A DNA stretch of 64,000 nucleotides from Prevotella sp. UBA3776 (GTDB lineage: Bacteria; Bacteroidota; Bacteroidia; Bacteroidales; Bacteroidaceae): NCBI GenBank assembly GCA_002369515.1, contig DFFM01000018.1:86668-150667 (forward strand), given 5' to 3'. Position 1 is the first letter of the stretch, and each line of letters begins with the position of its first letter. Under the pieces are notes generated by a model that was not told the origin of the DNA, made no database searches, and saw only the letters and a program-made list of their open reading frames with translations. Of this stretch, positions 23,880 to 32,816 are shown piece after piece. A program made the translations under genes and the position numbers.

Positions 23880-25643
23880 ATGTATAGGACAAACACATGT
23901 GGAGAGCTTCGGCTCTCTGACGCCGGCAAACAGGTGACCCTTGCCGGATGGGTACAGCGTACGCGCAAGATGGGCGGTATGACTTTCGTTGATTTGCGCG
24001 ACCGTTATGGAATCACTCAGTTGGTGTTCAACGAGGCCGTTGACGCCGCTCTCTGCGAGCGAGCCAACAAGCTGGGACGCGAATATTGCATCCAGGTGAA
24101 AGGCCAGGTGAGCGAGCGCGAATCGAAAAATGCCAAGATGCCCACGGGCGACGTGGAGATTCTGGTGAGCGAACTGAACATCCTCAGCGAGAGCATCACC
24201 CCGCCGTTCACCATCGAGGACAACACGGACGGTGGCGACGACATCCGCATGAAGTACCGTTATCTCGACTTGCGCCGTGCAGCCGTCAGGAAGAACCTTG
24301 AGCTGCGCCACCGCATGACCATCCTGATCCGCAACTTCCTCGACTCTAAGGATTTCATCGAAGTGGAGACTCCCATCCTCATCGGCTCAACGCCCGAAGG
24401 CGCGCGCGACTTTGTGGTGCCTTCGCGCATGAATCCCGGCCAGTTCTATGCCCTTCCGCAGAGTCCGCAGACGCTCAAGCAGCTGCTCATGGTGAGTGGC
24501 TTCGACCGTTACTTCCAGATAGCCAAATGTTTCCGCGACGAAGACCTCCGTGCCGACCGTCAGCCTGAATTCACGCAGATAGACTGTGAAATGTCGTTTG
24601 TAGAGCAAGAGGACGTGCTGCAGTTGTTCGAAGACATGGCTCGCCACCTGTTCCGCGAAGTGCGTGGCGTCGAGCTGCCTCCGTTGCAGCGGATGACGTG
24701 GCACGAAGCCATGCGCCGTTTCGGCAGCGACAAGCCCGATTTGCGCTTCGGCATGGAGTTTGTCGAGCTGAAAGACCAACTGAAGGGCACGGGCAGCTTC
24801 TCGGTGTTCAACGATGCCGAATACATTGGCGCCATCTGTGTGCCCGGCTGTGCCGGCTACACTCGCAAGCAGTTGGACCAGCTGACCGACTTTGTGAAGC
24901 GTCCGCAGGTGGGCGCCAAGGGGCTGGTCTATGTGAAATTCAACGAGGACGGCAGCGTGAAGTCGTCGGTGGACAAGTTCTATACGCCCGAAGTGTGGCA
25001 GGCCGTGAAGGAAGCCATGGGCGCCAACAACGGCGACTTGGTGCTCATCATGAGTGGCGACAATGCCAACAAGACGCGCGTCCAGCTTTGCACACTGCGT
25101 CTGGAAATGGGCGACCGTCTGGGACTGCGCGACAAGGACAAGTTTGTTTGTCTTTGGATTGTCGATTTCCCGCTCTTCGAGTGGAGCGACGAGGAGCAGC
25201 GCCTCATGGCCACCCACCATCCGTTCACCATGCCCAATCCCGACGACATTCCTATGCTCGACAGCGCTCCCGAGCGTGTGCGCGCCGTGGCTTACGACTT
25301 TGTCTGCAACGGCGTAGAAGTGGGAGGCGGCTCGCTGCGTATCCACGATGGAAAGCTGCAAGAGAAGATGTTCCAGATTCTGGGCTTCACGCCCGAGCGG
25401 GCTATGGCCCAGTTCGGGTTCCTCATCAATGCCTTCAAGTATGGTGCGCCCCCTCACGCAGGCCTGGCCTTCGGCCTGGACCGTTTCGTGAGCCTCATGG
25501 CAGGCTTGGACAGCATTCGCGACTGCATCGCCTTCCCGAAGAACAACAGCGGACGCGACGTGATGCTCGATGCGCCGAACGAAATAGACCAGAAACAGCT
25601 CGACGAATTGTGCCTGAAAGTTGATTTAAGTCAAGAAAATTGA
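23880..25643 (+). CDS. aspS: Aspartyl-tRNA synthetase
   Basis: The enzyme charges tRNA-Asp in the cytoplasm. The 587-residue protein has the full bacterial architecture. It has an N-terminal OB-fold anticodon-binding domain ([20 protein letters not shown]), class II motifs 1 to 3 ([53 protein letters not shown]), and a GAD insertion domain between motifs 2 and 3 (about residues 290-420). The sequence after motif 3, [17 protein letters not shown], is typical of bacterial AspRS. Length is normal. It is followed by an untranslated gap and a separate promoter. Confidence 0.96.
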   Translation: MYRTNTCGELRLSDAGKQVTLAGWVQRTRKMGGMTFVDLRDRYGITQLVFNEAVDAALCERANKLGREYCIQVKGQVSERESKNAKMPTGDVEILVSELNILSESITPPFTIEDNTDGGDDIRMKYRYLDLRRAAVRKNLELRHRMTILIRNFLDSKDFIEVETPILIGSTPEGARDFVVPSRMNPGQFYALPQSPQTLKQLLMVSGFDRYFQIAKCFRDEDLRADRQPEFTQIDCEMSFVEQEDVLQLFEDMARHLFREVRGVELPPLQRMTWHEAMRRFGSDKPDLRFGMEFVELKDQLKGTGSFSVFNDAEYIGAICVPGCAGYTRKQLDQLTDFVKRPQVGAKGLVYVKFNEDGSVKSSVDKFYTPEVWQAVKEAMGANNGDLVLIMSGDNANKTRVQLCTLRLEMGDRLGLRDKDKFVCLWIVDFPLFEWSDEEQRLMATHHPFTMPNPDDIPMLDSAPERVRAVAYDFVCNGVEVGGGSLRIHDGKLQEKMFQILGFTPERAMAQFGFLINAFKYGAPPHAGLAFGLDRFVSLMAGLDSIRDCIAFPKNNSGRDVMLDAPNEIDQKQLDELCLKVDLSQEN

Positions 25644-25716
25644 CTTTGTCCCTTTTCTCGGCTTACAAATTGCAATATTTCTGTCAAAAAACACTTCGTG
25701 TTTCAAAGAAAAACAC

Positions 25717-25724
25717 TAACTTTG
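25717..25724 (+). promoter_or_regulatory. Bacteroidetes -7 box (TAACTTTG) for the K/A-rich winged-helix gene
   Basis: TAACTTTG lies 62 nt before the ATG at 25787 in the aspS intergenic region. Confidence 0.6.
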
Positions 25725-25786
25725 CACACGAAATTTAAGACACTGATACTTAACTAGTTCAGTAACATTTAAAAGTTTTACTAATT

Positions 25787-26083
25787 ATGGCAGAAAAGAA
25801 AGCAACAACGAAGAAGGCTGCCGCTCCCAAAGAGGCAGCAGAAAAGAAAGCAACAGTGAAGAAGGCTGCAACCAAGAAGGCAGCTCTGGTTATCAATGCA
25901 GAAACAGTAGGTTTCAAGGCAGGCGATGTTTATCAGGCACTGGCAACAGCTGAGAAGGCTCTTACAGTAGCTGAAATCGCAAAGGCAGCAAAGATTACTA
26001 ACGAGGAGGCTCTGCTCGGTTTGGGTTGGCTTCTTAAAGAGGGTAAAGTTGCCGACGCTGAGGGTAAGCTTGCTTTGGCTTAA
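25787..26083 (+). CDS. Histone H1-like N-terminal tail fused to a small winged-helix domain
   Basis: This is a 98-residue cytoplasmic, probably nucleoid-associated protein. Residues 1-33 are almost only Lys, Ala, Thr and Glu (EKKATTKKAAAPKEAAEKKA), like the tails of H1/HU-type DNA-binding proteins. Residues 38-98 form a winged-helix-like domain (GFKAGDVYQALATAEKALTV, AEIAKAAKITNEEALLGLGW) of the DUF2582 type found across Bacteroidetes. The tail is built from an imperfect 48-bp tandem duplication. Own promoter and a strong terminator indicate high, independent expression. DNA binding is inferred. Confidence 0.82.
   Translation: MAEKKATTKKAAAPKEAAEKKATVKKAATKKAALVINAETVGFKAGDVYQALATAEKALTVAEIAKAAKITNEEALLGLGWLLKEGKVADAEGKLALA
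25791..25883 (+). repeat. Imperfect 48-bp tandem duplication inside the winged-helix gene
   Basis: CAGAAAAGAAAGCAACA at 25791 recurs at 25839, and the following AAGAAGGCTGC also recurs in register. The second unit is slightly shorter at its end. It encodes the doubled EKKAT-KKAA tail, so tail length could vary between strains. Confidence 0.7.
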
Positions 26084-26106
26084 TAAACCTGAAAGAATAT
26101 TCTACG

Positions 26107-26146
26107 AAAGGGGCTGGTAAATGTCTTTTTACCGGCCTCTTTTTTT
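26107..26146 (+). terminator. Intrinsic terminator after the winged-helix gene
   Basis: AAAGGGGCTGGTAAA (from 26107) pairs with TTTACCGGCCTCTTT with small mismatches and is followed by a run of T, 24 nt after the stop codon. Confidence 0.85.
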
Positions 26147-26213
26147 GAATTGGAAAGCGGGGAGAGAGGAAAAGGGGAGACGGGAATGGTGAGATGTTGT
26201 TGAGAAGAAACCA

Positions 26214-26546
26214 ATGAATTACGAGCGAGACATATTGCGCATACTGATGGAGGCGGGTTCTGCCGGGTTGAGCGTGGCTAAGATTTCGCGCCACGTGTTC
26301 AATGCCTCCAACACCTTCTTCGAAACGGTCGATTTCGAAGAGGTGCATCGTTATGTTTCTGCCTATCTGCTTCGCAACAGCAAGACGAGCGAGTCGGTCG
26401 TGGAAAAAGTGGCGCGGGGGGTCTATCGGCTCAATCTCAAATCGTCGGAAACACAGCAACTGCAACTTGAATTTGCCGACCACGTTGAACTCAACGACGA
26501 GAAGCCCGTCACGCAGGATTTGTCGCTCAGTTTGTTTGGCGATTAG
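26214..26546 (+). CDS. Small conserved hypothetical protein, winged-helix-like
   Basis: This is a 110-residue cytoplasmic protein. The first 75 residues have the pattern of a winged helix used in HARE-HTH and related domains (RDILRILMEAGSAGLSVAKI, then SRHVFNASNTFFETVD, HRYVSAYLLRN and VARGVYRLNL). The last 35 are acidic and end DLSLSLFGD. I know similar short proteins in Bacteroidales but no function. No clear promoter is visible in the 67 nt after the preceding terminator. An imperfect terminator with a T10 run follows. Confidence 0.72.
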   Translation: MNYERDILRILMEAGSAGLSVAKISRHVFNASNTFFETVDFEEVHRYVSAYLLRNSKTSESVVEKVARGVYRLNLKSSETQQLQLEFADHVELNDEKPVTQDLSLSLFGD

Positions 26547-26557
26547 TGGCGGCCATG

Positions 26558-26600
26558 CGAGGTCGTCATGGTGAATGTCGCGGTCTCGTCTTTTTTTTTT
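26558..26600 (+). terminator. Probable terminator with T10 tract
   Basis: An imperfect hairpin (CGAG at 26558-26561 with CTCG at 26585-26588, interrupted stem) is followed by ten consecutive T at 26591-26600, just after the small winged-helix gene. Confidence 0.6.
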
Positions 26601-26698
26601 GAGCATTTGCTGGGGCGTTGTGCCCATTTGAAAGAGGCGTTGGGCAAAAAAAGAAAAAACGGTGCTTTTCTCTTTTACTTTTTTAGGGGAAAAATGCT

Positions 26699-26761
26699 TA
26701 TGTCCGTATTATAAATAGAACCGAAAGAAAAAAGGACATATCTAAATTTTTTTATAATACG
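26699..26761 (+). promoter_or_regulatory. Two interlocking inverted repeats upstream of xylBA (putative operator or leader structure)
   Basis: TATGTCC (26699-26705) pairs with GGACATA (26734-26740). CGTATTATAAA (26705-26715) pairs perfectly with TTTATAATACG (26751-26761), whose end is 7 nt before the xylB ATG. The two pairs cross each other (a-b-a'-b'), so as RNA they would form either alternative hairpins or a pseudoknot. As DNA they could be spaced half-sites for a regulator. No ordinary TAnnTTTG box is obvious here. Confidence 0.55.
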
Positions 26762-26768
26762 AAAAAAC

Positions 26769-28256
26769 ATGGCAAGATATTTATTAGGCTTCGATGTAGG
26801 CAGTAGTTCTGTCAAGGCATCGTTGGTTGACGCAGAGAGTGGAGCCTGCGTGGCCAGTGCGTTTTATCCTGAGAGTGAAGCTCCCATCACTGCAGTCAAG
26901 GCCGGTTGGGCCGAGCAGGATCCCCAAATGTGGTGGGACAATGCTAAGCTTAGTTTGAAGAAAATCATGGTCGAGGCCGGTGCCACCGCCGACGACGTGA
27001 AGGCCATCGGCATCTCTTATCAGATGCATGGCCTGGTGTGTGTTGACAAGTATCAGCAGGTGTTGCGCCCCAGCATCATCTGGTGCGATTCGCGCGCCGT
27101 TCCCTACGGCGAGCGGGCCTTCAGCGAGCTGGGCAGCGAGCAGTGCCTCTCCCATCTGCTCAACTCCCCCGGCAACTTCACCGCCTCGAAACTGGCTTGG
27201 GTGAAGGAAAACGAACCCGAAGTGTTCGACAAAATCGACAAGATCATGCTTCCCGGCGACTTTATCGCCATGAAGCTCAGCGGTGTGGCCAACACCACCA
27301 TCAGCGGCCTGAGCGAGGGCATGATGTGGGACTTCAAGGAGAAACGCCCCGCAAAGTTCCTGCTCGATTACTTTGGATTCCCCGAAGGTGTCATTCCCGA
27401 AATCGTGCCCACCTTCAGCGTTCAGGGCGAACTCTGTGCCGCCGCTGCCGCCGAACTGGGCCTGAAAGAAGGAACCCCCATCAGCTACCGTGGCGGCGAC
27501 CAGCCCAACAACGCTTTGTCGCTCAATGTGTTCAATCCCGGCGAGATAGCTTCTACGGCCGGCACCTCAGGCGTCGTCTATGGTGTGCTCGGCGAGCCCA
27601 ACTACGACCCCAAGAGCCGTGTGAACACTTTTGCCCACGTCAACTACACCACCGAACTCGACCGTCTGGGCGTGTTGCTGTGCATCAACGGAACGGGTAT
27701 TCTCAATGCCTGGGTGCGCCGCAACGTGGCTCCCGAAGGCATCAGCTATGCCGACATGAACGTCATGATGGAGAACATTCCCATCGGTTCCGAGGGCGTG
27801 CGCATCATCCCCTTCGGCAATGGAGCCGAGCGTGTGCTTGAGAACCGTGAGACGGGCTGCTCCATCAATGGCATCAACTTCAACAAGCACTCCAAGGCCC
27901 ACATCATGCGCGCCGCTCAGGAAGGCATCGTCTTCTCGTTCTGCTACGGCATGGAAATCATGCAGCAGATGGGCATGGACATTCGCAAGATTCACGCCGG
28001 AAAGGCCAACATGTTCCTCAGCGACATCTTCCGCAATACGCTTGCTGGCGTCAGCGGTGCCACCATCGAACTCTACGAGACCGATGGCTCCGTAGGCGCT
28101 GCCAAGGGAGCCGGCATGGGCTGCGGCATTTACAAAGACCACGACGAGGCTTTTGCCACGCTGAAGAAACTGGCCGTCATCGAACCCGATGCCCAACGCC
28201 GCAACGAGTATCTGGCTGCATACGCCGCTTGGAAGGAAACGCTCGAGAAATTGTAA
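26769..28256 (+). CDS. xylB: Xylulokinase, FGGY family
   Basis: The enzyme phosphorylates D-xylulose to xylulose-5-phosphate in the cytoplasm. The 495-residue protein has the FGGY/ASKHA fold: phosphate-1 motif LGFDVGSSSVKASLVD, substrate region ISYQMHGLVCVD and IIWCDSRAVPYGE, the adenosine-site segment STAGTSGVVYGV, and GATIELYETDGSVGAAKGAG near the C-terminus. Length is typical. It lies 64 nt upstream of xylA on the same strand, the order xylB-xylA seen in Bacteroidales. No xylose transporter or XylR gene is in this window. Confidence 0.95.
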   Translation: MARYLLGFDVGSSSVKASLVDAESGACVASAFYPESEAPITAVKAGWAEQDPQMWWDNAKLSLKKIMVEAGATADDVKAIGISYQMHGLVCVDKYQQVLRPSIIWCDSRAVPYGERAFSELGSEQCLSHLLNSPGNFTASKLAWVKENEPEVFDKIDKIMLPGDFIAMKLSGVANTTISGLSEGMMWDFKEKRPAKFLLDYFGFPEGVIPEIVPTFSVQGELCAAAAAELGLKEGTPISYRGGDQPNNALSLNVFNPGEIASTAGTSGVVYGVLGEPNYDPKSRVNTFAHVNYTTELDRLGVLLCINGTGILNAWVRRNVAPEGISYADMNVMMENIPIGSEGVRIIPFGNGAERVLENRETGCSINGINFNKHSKAHIMRAAQEGIVFSFCYGMEIMQQMGMDIRKIHAGKANMFLSDIFRNTLAGVSGATIELYETDGSVGAAKGAGMGCGIYKDHDEAFATLKKLAVIEPDAQRRNEYLAAYAAWKETLEKL

Positions 28257-28320
28257 AACACAGAAAATCAAACAATAACTTAATTATTTATCAACTTTTA
28301 ATAAAACTTTTTAGGTAACA

Positions 28321-29640
28321 ATGGCAAAAGAGTATTTTCCGTTTACTGGTAAGATTCCTTTCGAAGGAAAGGAGAGTAAGAACGTAATGGCTTTCCACTA
28401 CTACGACCCCGAGAAGATGGTCATGGGCAAGAAGATGAAGGACTGGCTGAAGTTCGCCATGGCTTGGTGGCACACGCTGGGAGGCGCCAGCGCCGACCAA
28501 TTTGGCGGCCAGACACGCTCTTACGAGTGGGACAAGGCCGAGGATGCTGTGCAGCGCGCCAAGGACAAAATGGACGCTGGTTTTGAAATCATGGACAAAC
28601 TGGGCATTGAGTACTTCTGTTTCCACGATGTTGACCTTGTTGAAGAGGGCGACACCATTGCCGAGTATGAGGCCCGCATGCAGGCCATCACCGACTACGC
28701 TCAGGAGAAGATGAAGCAGTTCCCCAACATCAAGCTGCTGTGGGGTACGGCCAACGTGTTCGGCAACAAGCGCTATGCCAACGGTGCCTCTACCAATCCC
28801 GACTTCGACGTTGTGGCACGTGCCATCGTTCAGATAAAGAATGCCATCGACGCCACCATCAAGCTCGGCGGTCAGAACTATGTGTTCTGGGGTGGACGCG
28901 AAGGCTACATGAGCCTGCTCAACACCGACCAGAAGCGTGAGAAGGAACACATGGCCACCATGCTGACTCTTGCCCGCGACTACGCGCGCTCGAAGGGCTT
29001 CCAGGGCACATTCCTCATCGAGCCGAAACCCATGGAGCCTTCAAAGCACCAGTACGACGTTGACACTGAGACCGTCATCGGATTCCTCCGTGCCCATGGC
29101 CTCGACAAGGACTTCAAGGTGAACATCGAGGTGAACCACGCCACACTGGCCGGCCACACCTTCGAGCACGAGCTGGCTTGTGCCGTTGACGCTGGCATGC
29201 TGGGTTCTATCGACGCCAACCGCGGCGACGCACAGAACGGATGGGACACCGACCAGTTCCCCATCGACAACTACGAGCTGACCCAGGCCATGATGGAAAT
29301 CATCCGCAATGGTGGCCTTGGCAACGGCGGTACTAATTTCGATGCCAAGATTCGCCGCAACTCCACCGACTTGGAGGATCTCTTCATTGCTCACATCAGT
29401 GGTATGGACGCCATGGCCCGTGCCTTGGAGAATGCAGCCGCCATTCTTGAGGAAAGCGAACTGCCCGCTATGAAGAAGGCTCGCTATGCCAGCTTCGACA
29501 GTGGCATCGGCAAGGAGTTCGAGGACGGTAAGCTCACCCTCGAACAAGTCTATGAGTATGGCAAGACCGTAGAGGAGCCCAAGCAGACCTCTGGCAAGCA
29601 GGAGAAGTACGAAACCATCGTTGCTCTCTATGCCAAATAA
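28321..29640 (+). CDS. xylA: Xylose isomerase
   Basis: This cytoplasmic enzyme interconverts D-xylose and D-xylulose. The 439-residue protein is of the longer class II type. The conserved active-site segments are FCFHDVDLVEEG (catalytic His and Asp), YVFWGGREGYMSLLNTD, FLIEPKPMEPSKHQYD (metal-binding Glu), EVNHATLAGHTFEHE, and GSIDANRGDAQNGWDTDQFP (metal-binding Asp residues). With xylB it completes entry of xylose into the pentose phosphate pathway. It is followed by a strong terminator. Confidence 0.97.
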   Translation: MAKEYFPFTGKIPFEGKESKNVMAFHYYDPEKMVMGKKMKDWLKFAMAWWHTLGGASADQFGGQTRSYEWDKAEDAVQRAKDKMDAGFEIMDKLGIEYFCFHDVDLVEEGDTIAEYEARMQAITDYAQEKMKQFPNIKLLWGTANVFGNKRYANGASTNPDFDVVARAIVQIKNAIDATIKLGGQNYVFWGGREGYMSLLNTDQKREKEHMATMLTLARDYARSKGFQGTFLIEPKPMEPSKHQYDVDTETVIGFLRAHGLDKDFKVNIEVNHATLAGHTFEHELACAVDAGMLGSIDANRGDAQNGWDTDQFPIDNYELTQAMMEIIRNGGLGNGGTNFDAKIRRNSTDLEDLFIAHISGMDAMARALENAAAILEESELPAMKKARYASFDSGIGKEFEDGKLTLEQVYEYGKTVEEPKQTSGKQEKYETIVALYAK

Positions 29641-29684
29641 GTAGGAATACTTTGCCAAACAGCTCCGTTGCACGGAAGTCACAA

Positions 29685-29723
29685 AAAAAGGTTGCACCTC
29701 CAAAAGGAAGGCGCAACCTTTTT
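29685..29723 (+). terminator. Intrinsic terminator after xylA
   Basis: AAAAAGGTTGC (29685-29695) pairs perfectly with GCAACCTTTTT (29713-29723). The 254-bp gap from here to the next gene holds only the -7 box below and a T/A-rich stretch. Confidence 0.88.
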
Positions 29724-29852
29724 GTATCGTGTAGTCCCCTTACGGCCCTTGTGTTCTTTAGGGGCTTGGCGAGTTGGTCTGCCGGTGGGTCTGCTACAGA
29801 AGTTTTTTTTATTTTTTTCGGTCGAAATGCGGCATAATTCAAATTTTTTATG

Positions 29853-29860
29853 TATGTTTG
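29853..29860 (+). promoter_or_regulatory. Bacteroidetes -7 box (TATGTTTG) for the DUF6261 gene
   Basis: TATGTTTG lies 34 nt before the ATG at 29895. It may drive the whole DUF6261 and GDP-fucose gene group, since no other box is clear before the GDP-mannose pyrophosphorylase gene. Confidence 0.55.
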
Positions 29861-29894
29861 CAAAATAAATAACGAATAAGTTTCTTTTTAGCTT

Positions 29895-30497
29895 ATGGCA
29901 ATTCAGATACTCGACCTGACTAGGTTTACCAACAACGAGCATTACACGGTCGTAGAACTTGTGTTGCACACGCTCTCGACTGCCAACCTGACCAACAAAA
30001 TGGCATCGCAGCGCATGGAGGGGCTGAAGGAGGCTTTCACCCATGAGAGCGATGCTTTCAAGACTCTGCACAAGCGTTTCGGTTCGAACGACCTGAACGA
30101 GATAGACCGCCAGTTGTGCGACAAGACGGAGTATAGCCGACAGATGCAAGAGCTGATGAGGCTATGTACGGACGAGGCGGTGCTCGAGGCGGTTGACCGC
30201 CTCAGGTCTGTGCGTGCTTCCACCGACTTGGCCTATAGGCAGATGGTGGAGATATTGAATGCCCTGCTTGTAGTCAGTCCCAATGACGAGCTTCGGCGGG
30301 TGGAAACGCAGCTCAACCAGCAGGCCGAATACGTAGCGTACAAATATCAGGGTGGAAAACGGGCTTCCGAGAGCAGTTTGTTGGAGGCCGGCGAGATACC
30401 CGCAGGACTCTCCGCCTTGGCCTCGGCTTCGGAAAACAGCGAGGCGCAAGTGCGTTTGATGACCATTCCTCTGGCACAGAAAGTGAAGGAAGGGTAG
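29895..30497 (+). CDS. DUF6261 family protein
   Basis: This 200-residue, mostly helical cytoplasmic protein starts MAIQILDLTRFTNNEHYTVV. It has a central helical region (QLCDKTEYSRQMQELMRLCT, then RSVRASTDLAYRQMVEILNA and ALLVVSPND). This is the pattern of a Bacteroidetes-only family now called DUF6261, often present in many copies per genome and of unknown function. It is 75 nt upstream of the GDP-mannose pyrophosphorylase gene, but a functional link is not implied by the family. Confidence 0.75.
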   Translation: MAIQILDLTRFTNNEHYTVVELVLHTLSTANLTNKMASQRMEGLKEAFTHESDAFKTLHKRFGSNDLNEIDRQLCDKTEYSRQMQELMRLCTDEAVLEAVDRLRSVRASTDLAYRQMVEILNALLVVSPNDELRRVETQLNQQAEYVAYKYQGGKRASESSLLEAGEIPAGLSALASASENSEAQVRLMTIPLAQKVKEG

Positions 30498-30572
30498 GGG
30501 GAGAATTGAAAAACAGAAATCAAAACAAAAATAAATCAGAAACAACGAATAAAGGTAAAAATCAATTATTCT

Positions 30573-31640
30573 ATGGCTCAAAAAACAAATCATTTGGTGA
30601 TCATGGCTGGCGGCGTAGGCAGTAGGTTCTGGCCCATGAGCACCACTGAGCGCCCCAAACAATTCATTGATGTGCTGGGAGTTGGGCGTTCGTTGTTGCA
30701 GCTTACGTTCGACCGCTTCAAGGGTATTTGCAATCCTGAAAATGTTTGGGTGGTAACCAATCAGAAATATGCCGACATGGTGCGCGAACAGTTGCCCGAA
30801 GTGCCATCGAACAACGTGTTGTGCGAGCCTTGCCGCCGAAACACCGCTCCCTGCATCGCTTACGTCAGTTGGCGCATCAAGTCAATCGATGCCAAGGCCA
30901 ACATCGTTGTTACACCCAGCGACCACATCGTGGTCAACACGGATGAGTTCCGCAGAGTGATTGAGCTGTGTCTGAAGTTCACCAGAGAGAGCGACGCCGT
31001 GGTGACGCTCGGCATGAAGCCCACGCGCCCCGAGACGGGTTATGGCTACATTCAGGCCGACCTTTCGAGCAGCAGTCCCCGCAATCGTGAGATATTCCGC
31101 GTAGATTCGTTCCGCGAAAAACCCGATCTGGAGACGGCCCTGAAGTATATCCAACAAAAGAGTTACTACTGGAATGCTGGCATCTTCATCTGGAACGTGA
31201 GCACCATCGTCAATGCTTTCCGCATCTATCAGCCCAGCATGAGCAAGATATTCGAGCAGCTGTTGCCCTATTACGGCACAGACCAGGAGCAGGCCCTCAT
31301 CGACAAGTGGTTTCCTGAGTGCGAGAGCATTTCGGTGGACTATGCCATCATGGAGAAGGCCGAAGAGATATTTGTCTTTCCTGCCGATTTTGGATGGAGC
31401 GACCTTGGCACGTGGGGTAGTCTGCTCATGCAGACCAAGCGCGACCTTTACGGCAACAGCACCATCGGGCAGAACATCACCATGGTGGATTCGCACAACT
31501 GCATTGTCCATACCACCGAAGAGAAGCGGGTGGTGATTCAGGGGCTTGATGGTTACATCGTGGCCGAAAAGGACGACACCTTGCTCATTTGCAAATTGTC
31601 CGAAGAACAGCGCATTCGCACGTTTGCCGAGGAAGAATAG
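30573..31640 (+). CDS. manC: Mannose-1-phosphate guanylyltransferase (GDP-mannose pyrophosphorylase)
   Basis: This cytoplasmic enzyme makes GDP-mannose from GTP and mannose-1-phosphate. The 355-residue protein has the nucleotidyltransferase signature MAGGVGSRFWPMSTTERPKQ followed by FIDV, then VVTPSDHIV, GYGYIQ, FREKPDLETALKYI, WNAGIFIWNVS and FPADFGWSDLGTWGSL. It lacks the C-terminal phosphomannose isomerase domain of the bifunctional form, which is common in Bacteroidetes. It precedes gmd and fcl, so it supplies the GDP-fucose branch. It could also use mannose-1-phosphate released by the GH130 phosphorylase, although that is speculation. Confidence 0.93.
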   Translation: MAQKTNHLVIMAGGVGSRFWPMSTTERPKQFIDVLGVGRSLLQLTFDRFKGICNPENVWVVTNQKYADMVREQLPEVPSNNVLCEPCRRNTAPCIAYVSWRIKSIDAKANIVVTPSDHIVVNTDEFRRVIELCLKFTRESDAVVTLGMKPTRPETGYGYIQADLSSSSPRNREIFRVDSFREKPDLETALKYIQQKSYYWNAGIFIWNVSTIVNAFRIYQPSMSKIFEQLLPYYGTDQEQALIDKWFPECESISVDYAIMEKAEEIFVFPADFGWSDLGTWGSLLMQTKRDLYGNSTIGQNITMVDSHNCIVHTTEEKRVVIQGLDGYIVAEKDDTLLICKLSEEQRIRTFAEEE

Positions 31641-31727
31641 GAGTTCGCAGAAAAAAATGTTGTTGATGGAGACGCTCTGAGCGAACAGAGGATTCGACCA
31701 ACTCCACCAGCGAAAACAAGAATCTTT

Positions 31728-32816
31728 ATGCAAAAGAAAATAGCACTGATAACAGGCATTACGGGTCAGGATGGTTCTTATCTGGCCGAGTTCTTAATTG
31801 AGAAAGGTTACGAAGTTCACGGTTTGTTGCGCCGCAGCAGTTCGTTCAACACCGGGCGTATAGAGCATCTCTATCTTGACGAGTGGGTGCGCGACATGAA
31901 AAAAGCCAGATTGGTGAATCTTCACTGGGCAGACATGACCGATTCGTCGTCGCTCATTCGCATCATCGGTGAGGTGCGTCCCACGGAAATCTACAACCTG
32001 GCGGCCCAAAGCCATGTGAAGGTGTCGTTCGACGTACCCGAATATACAGCTGACACCGATGCCGTGGGCGTTCTCCGGTTGCTTGAGGCAGTGCGCATCG
32101 TGGGGTTGGAGAAACAGTGCCGAATCTACCAGGCTTCCACCTCCGAACTTTACGGCAAGGTGCAGGAAGTGCCCCAACGCGAGACAACACCCTTCTATCC
32201 ACGTTCGCCATACGGTGTGGCCAAACTCTACGGTTTCTGGATTGTGAAGAACTACCGCGAGTCCTACGGCATGTACTGTTGCAACGGCATTCTGTTCAAC
32301 CACGAGAGCGAACGACGGGGCGAAACCTTCGTCACGCGCAAGATAACGCTTGCCGCCGCCCGAATAGCCCAGGGCTATCAGGACAAACTCTATCTGGGCA
32401 ACCTCAACTCGCTGCGCGACTGGGGGTATGCCAAGGACTATGTGGAGTGCATGTGGCTCATTCTGCAACAGCCTCAGCCCGACGACTTCGTCATTGCCAC
32501 AGGAGAGTACCACACGGTGCGCGAGTTCGCCACGTTGGCTTTCCACCATGTGGGAATCGAGCTTGACTGGCAGGGCGAGGGTGTCAACGAGAGGGGCATC
32601 GACAAGGCAACCGGCCGTTCGCTCGTTGAGGTGGATCCCAAGTATTTCCGTCCTGCCGAAGTGGAACAGTTGTTGGGCGACCCCACCAAGGCCAAGCAGG
32701 CACTCGGTTGGAACCCACGCAAGACCTCCTTCGAACAACTGGTGAAAATCATGATTGACCACGACATGCGATTTGTCAGGAAACTCTATCTGAAATCTAA
32801 AATGCCCAGCGACTGA
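31728..32816 (+). CDS. gmd: GDP-mannose 4,6-dehydratase
   Basis: The enzyme converts GDP-mannose to GDP-4-keto-6-deoxymannose, the first committed step to GDP-L-fucose. The 362-residue SDR protein shows [20 protein letters not shown] (NADP binding), [46 protein letters not shown], the catalytic YxxxK in [11 protein letters not shown], and [17 protein letters not shown]. All are hallmarks of GMD. Its stop codon overlaps the fcl start by one base (TGATG), so the two are translationally coupled. Confidence 0.96.
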   Translation: MQKKIALITGITGQDGSYLAEFLIEKGYEVHGLLRRSSSFNTGRIEHLYLDEWVRDMKKARLVNLHWADMTDSSSLIRIIGEVRPTEIYNLAAQSHVKVSFDVPEYTADTDAVGVLRLLEAVRIVGLEKQCRIYQASTSELYGKVQEVPQRETTPFYPRSPYGVAKLYGFWIVKNYRESYGMYCCNGILFNHESERRGETFVTRKITLAAARIAQGYQDKLYLGNLNSLRDWGYAKDYVECMWLILQQPQPDDFVIATGEYHTVREFATLAFHHVGIELDWQGEGVNERGIDKATGRSLVEVDPKYFRPAEVEQLLGDPTKAKQALGWNPRKTSFEQLVKIMIDHDMRFVRKLYLKSKMPSD

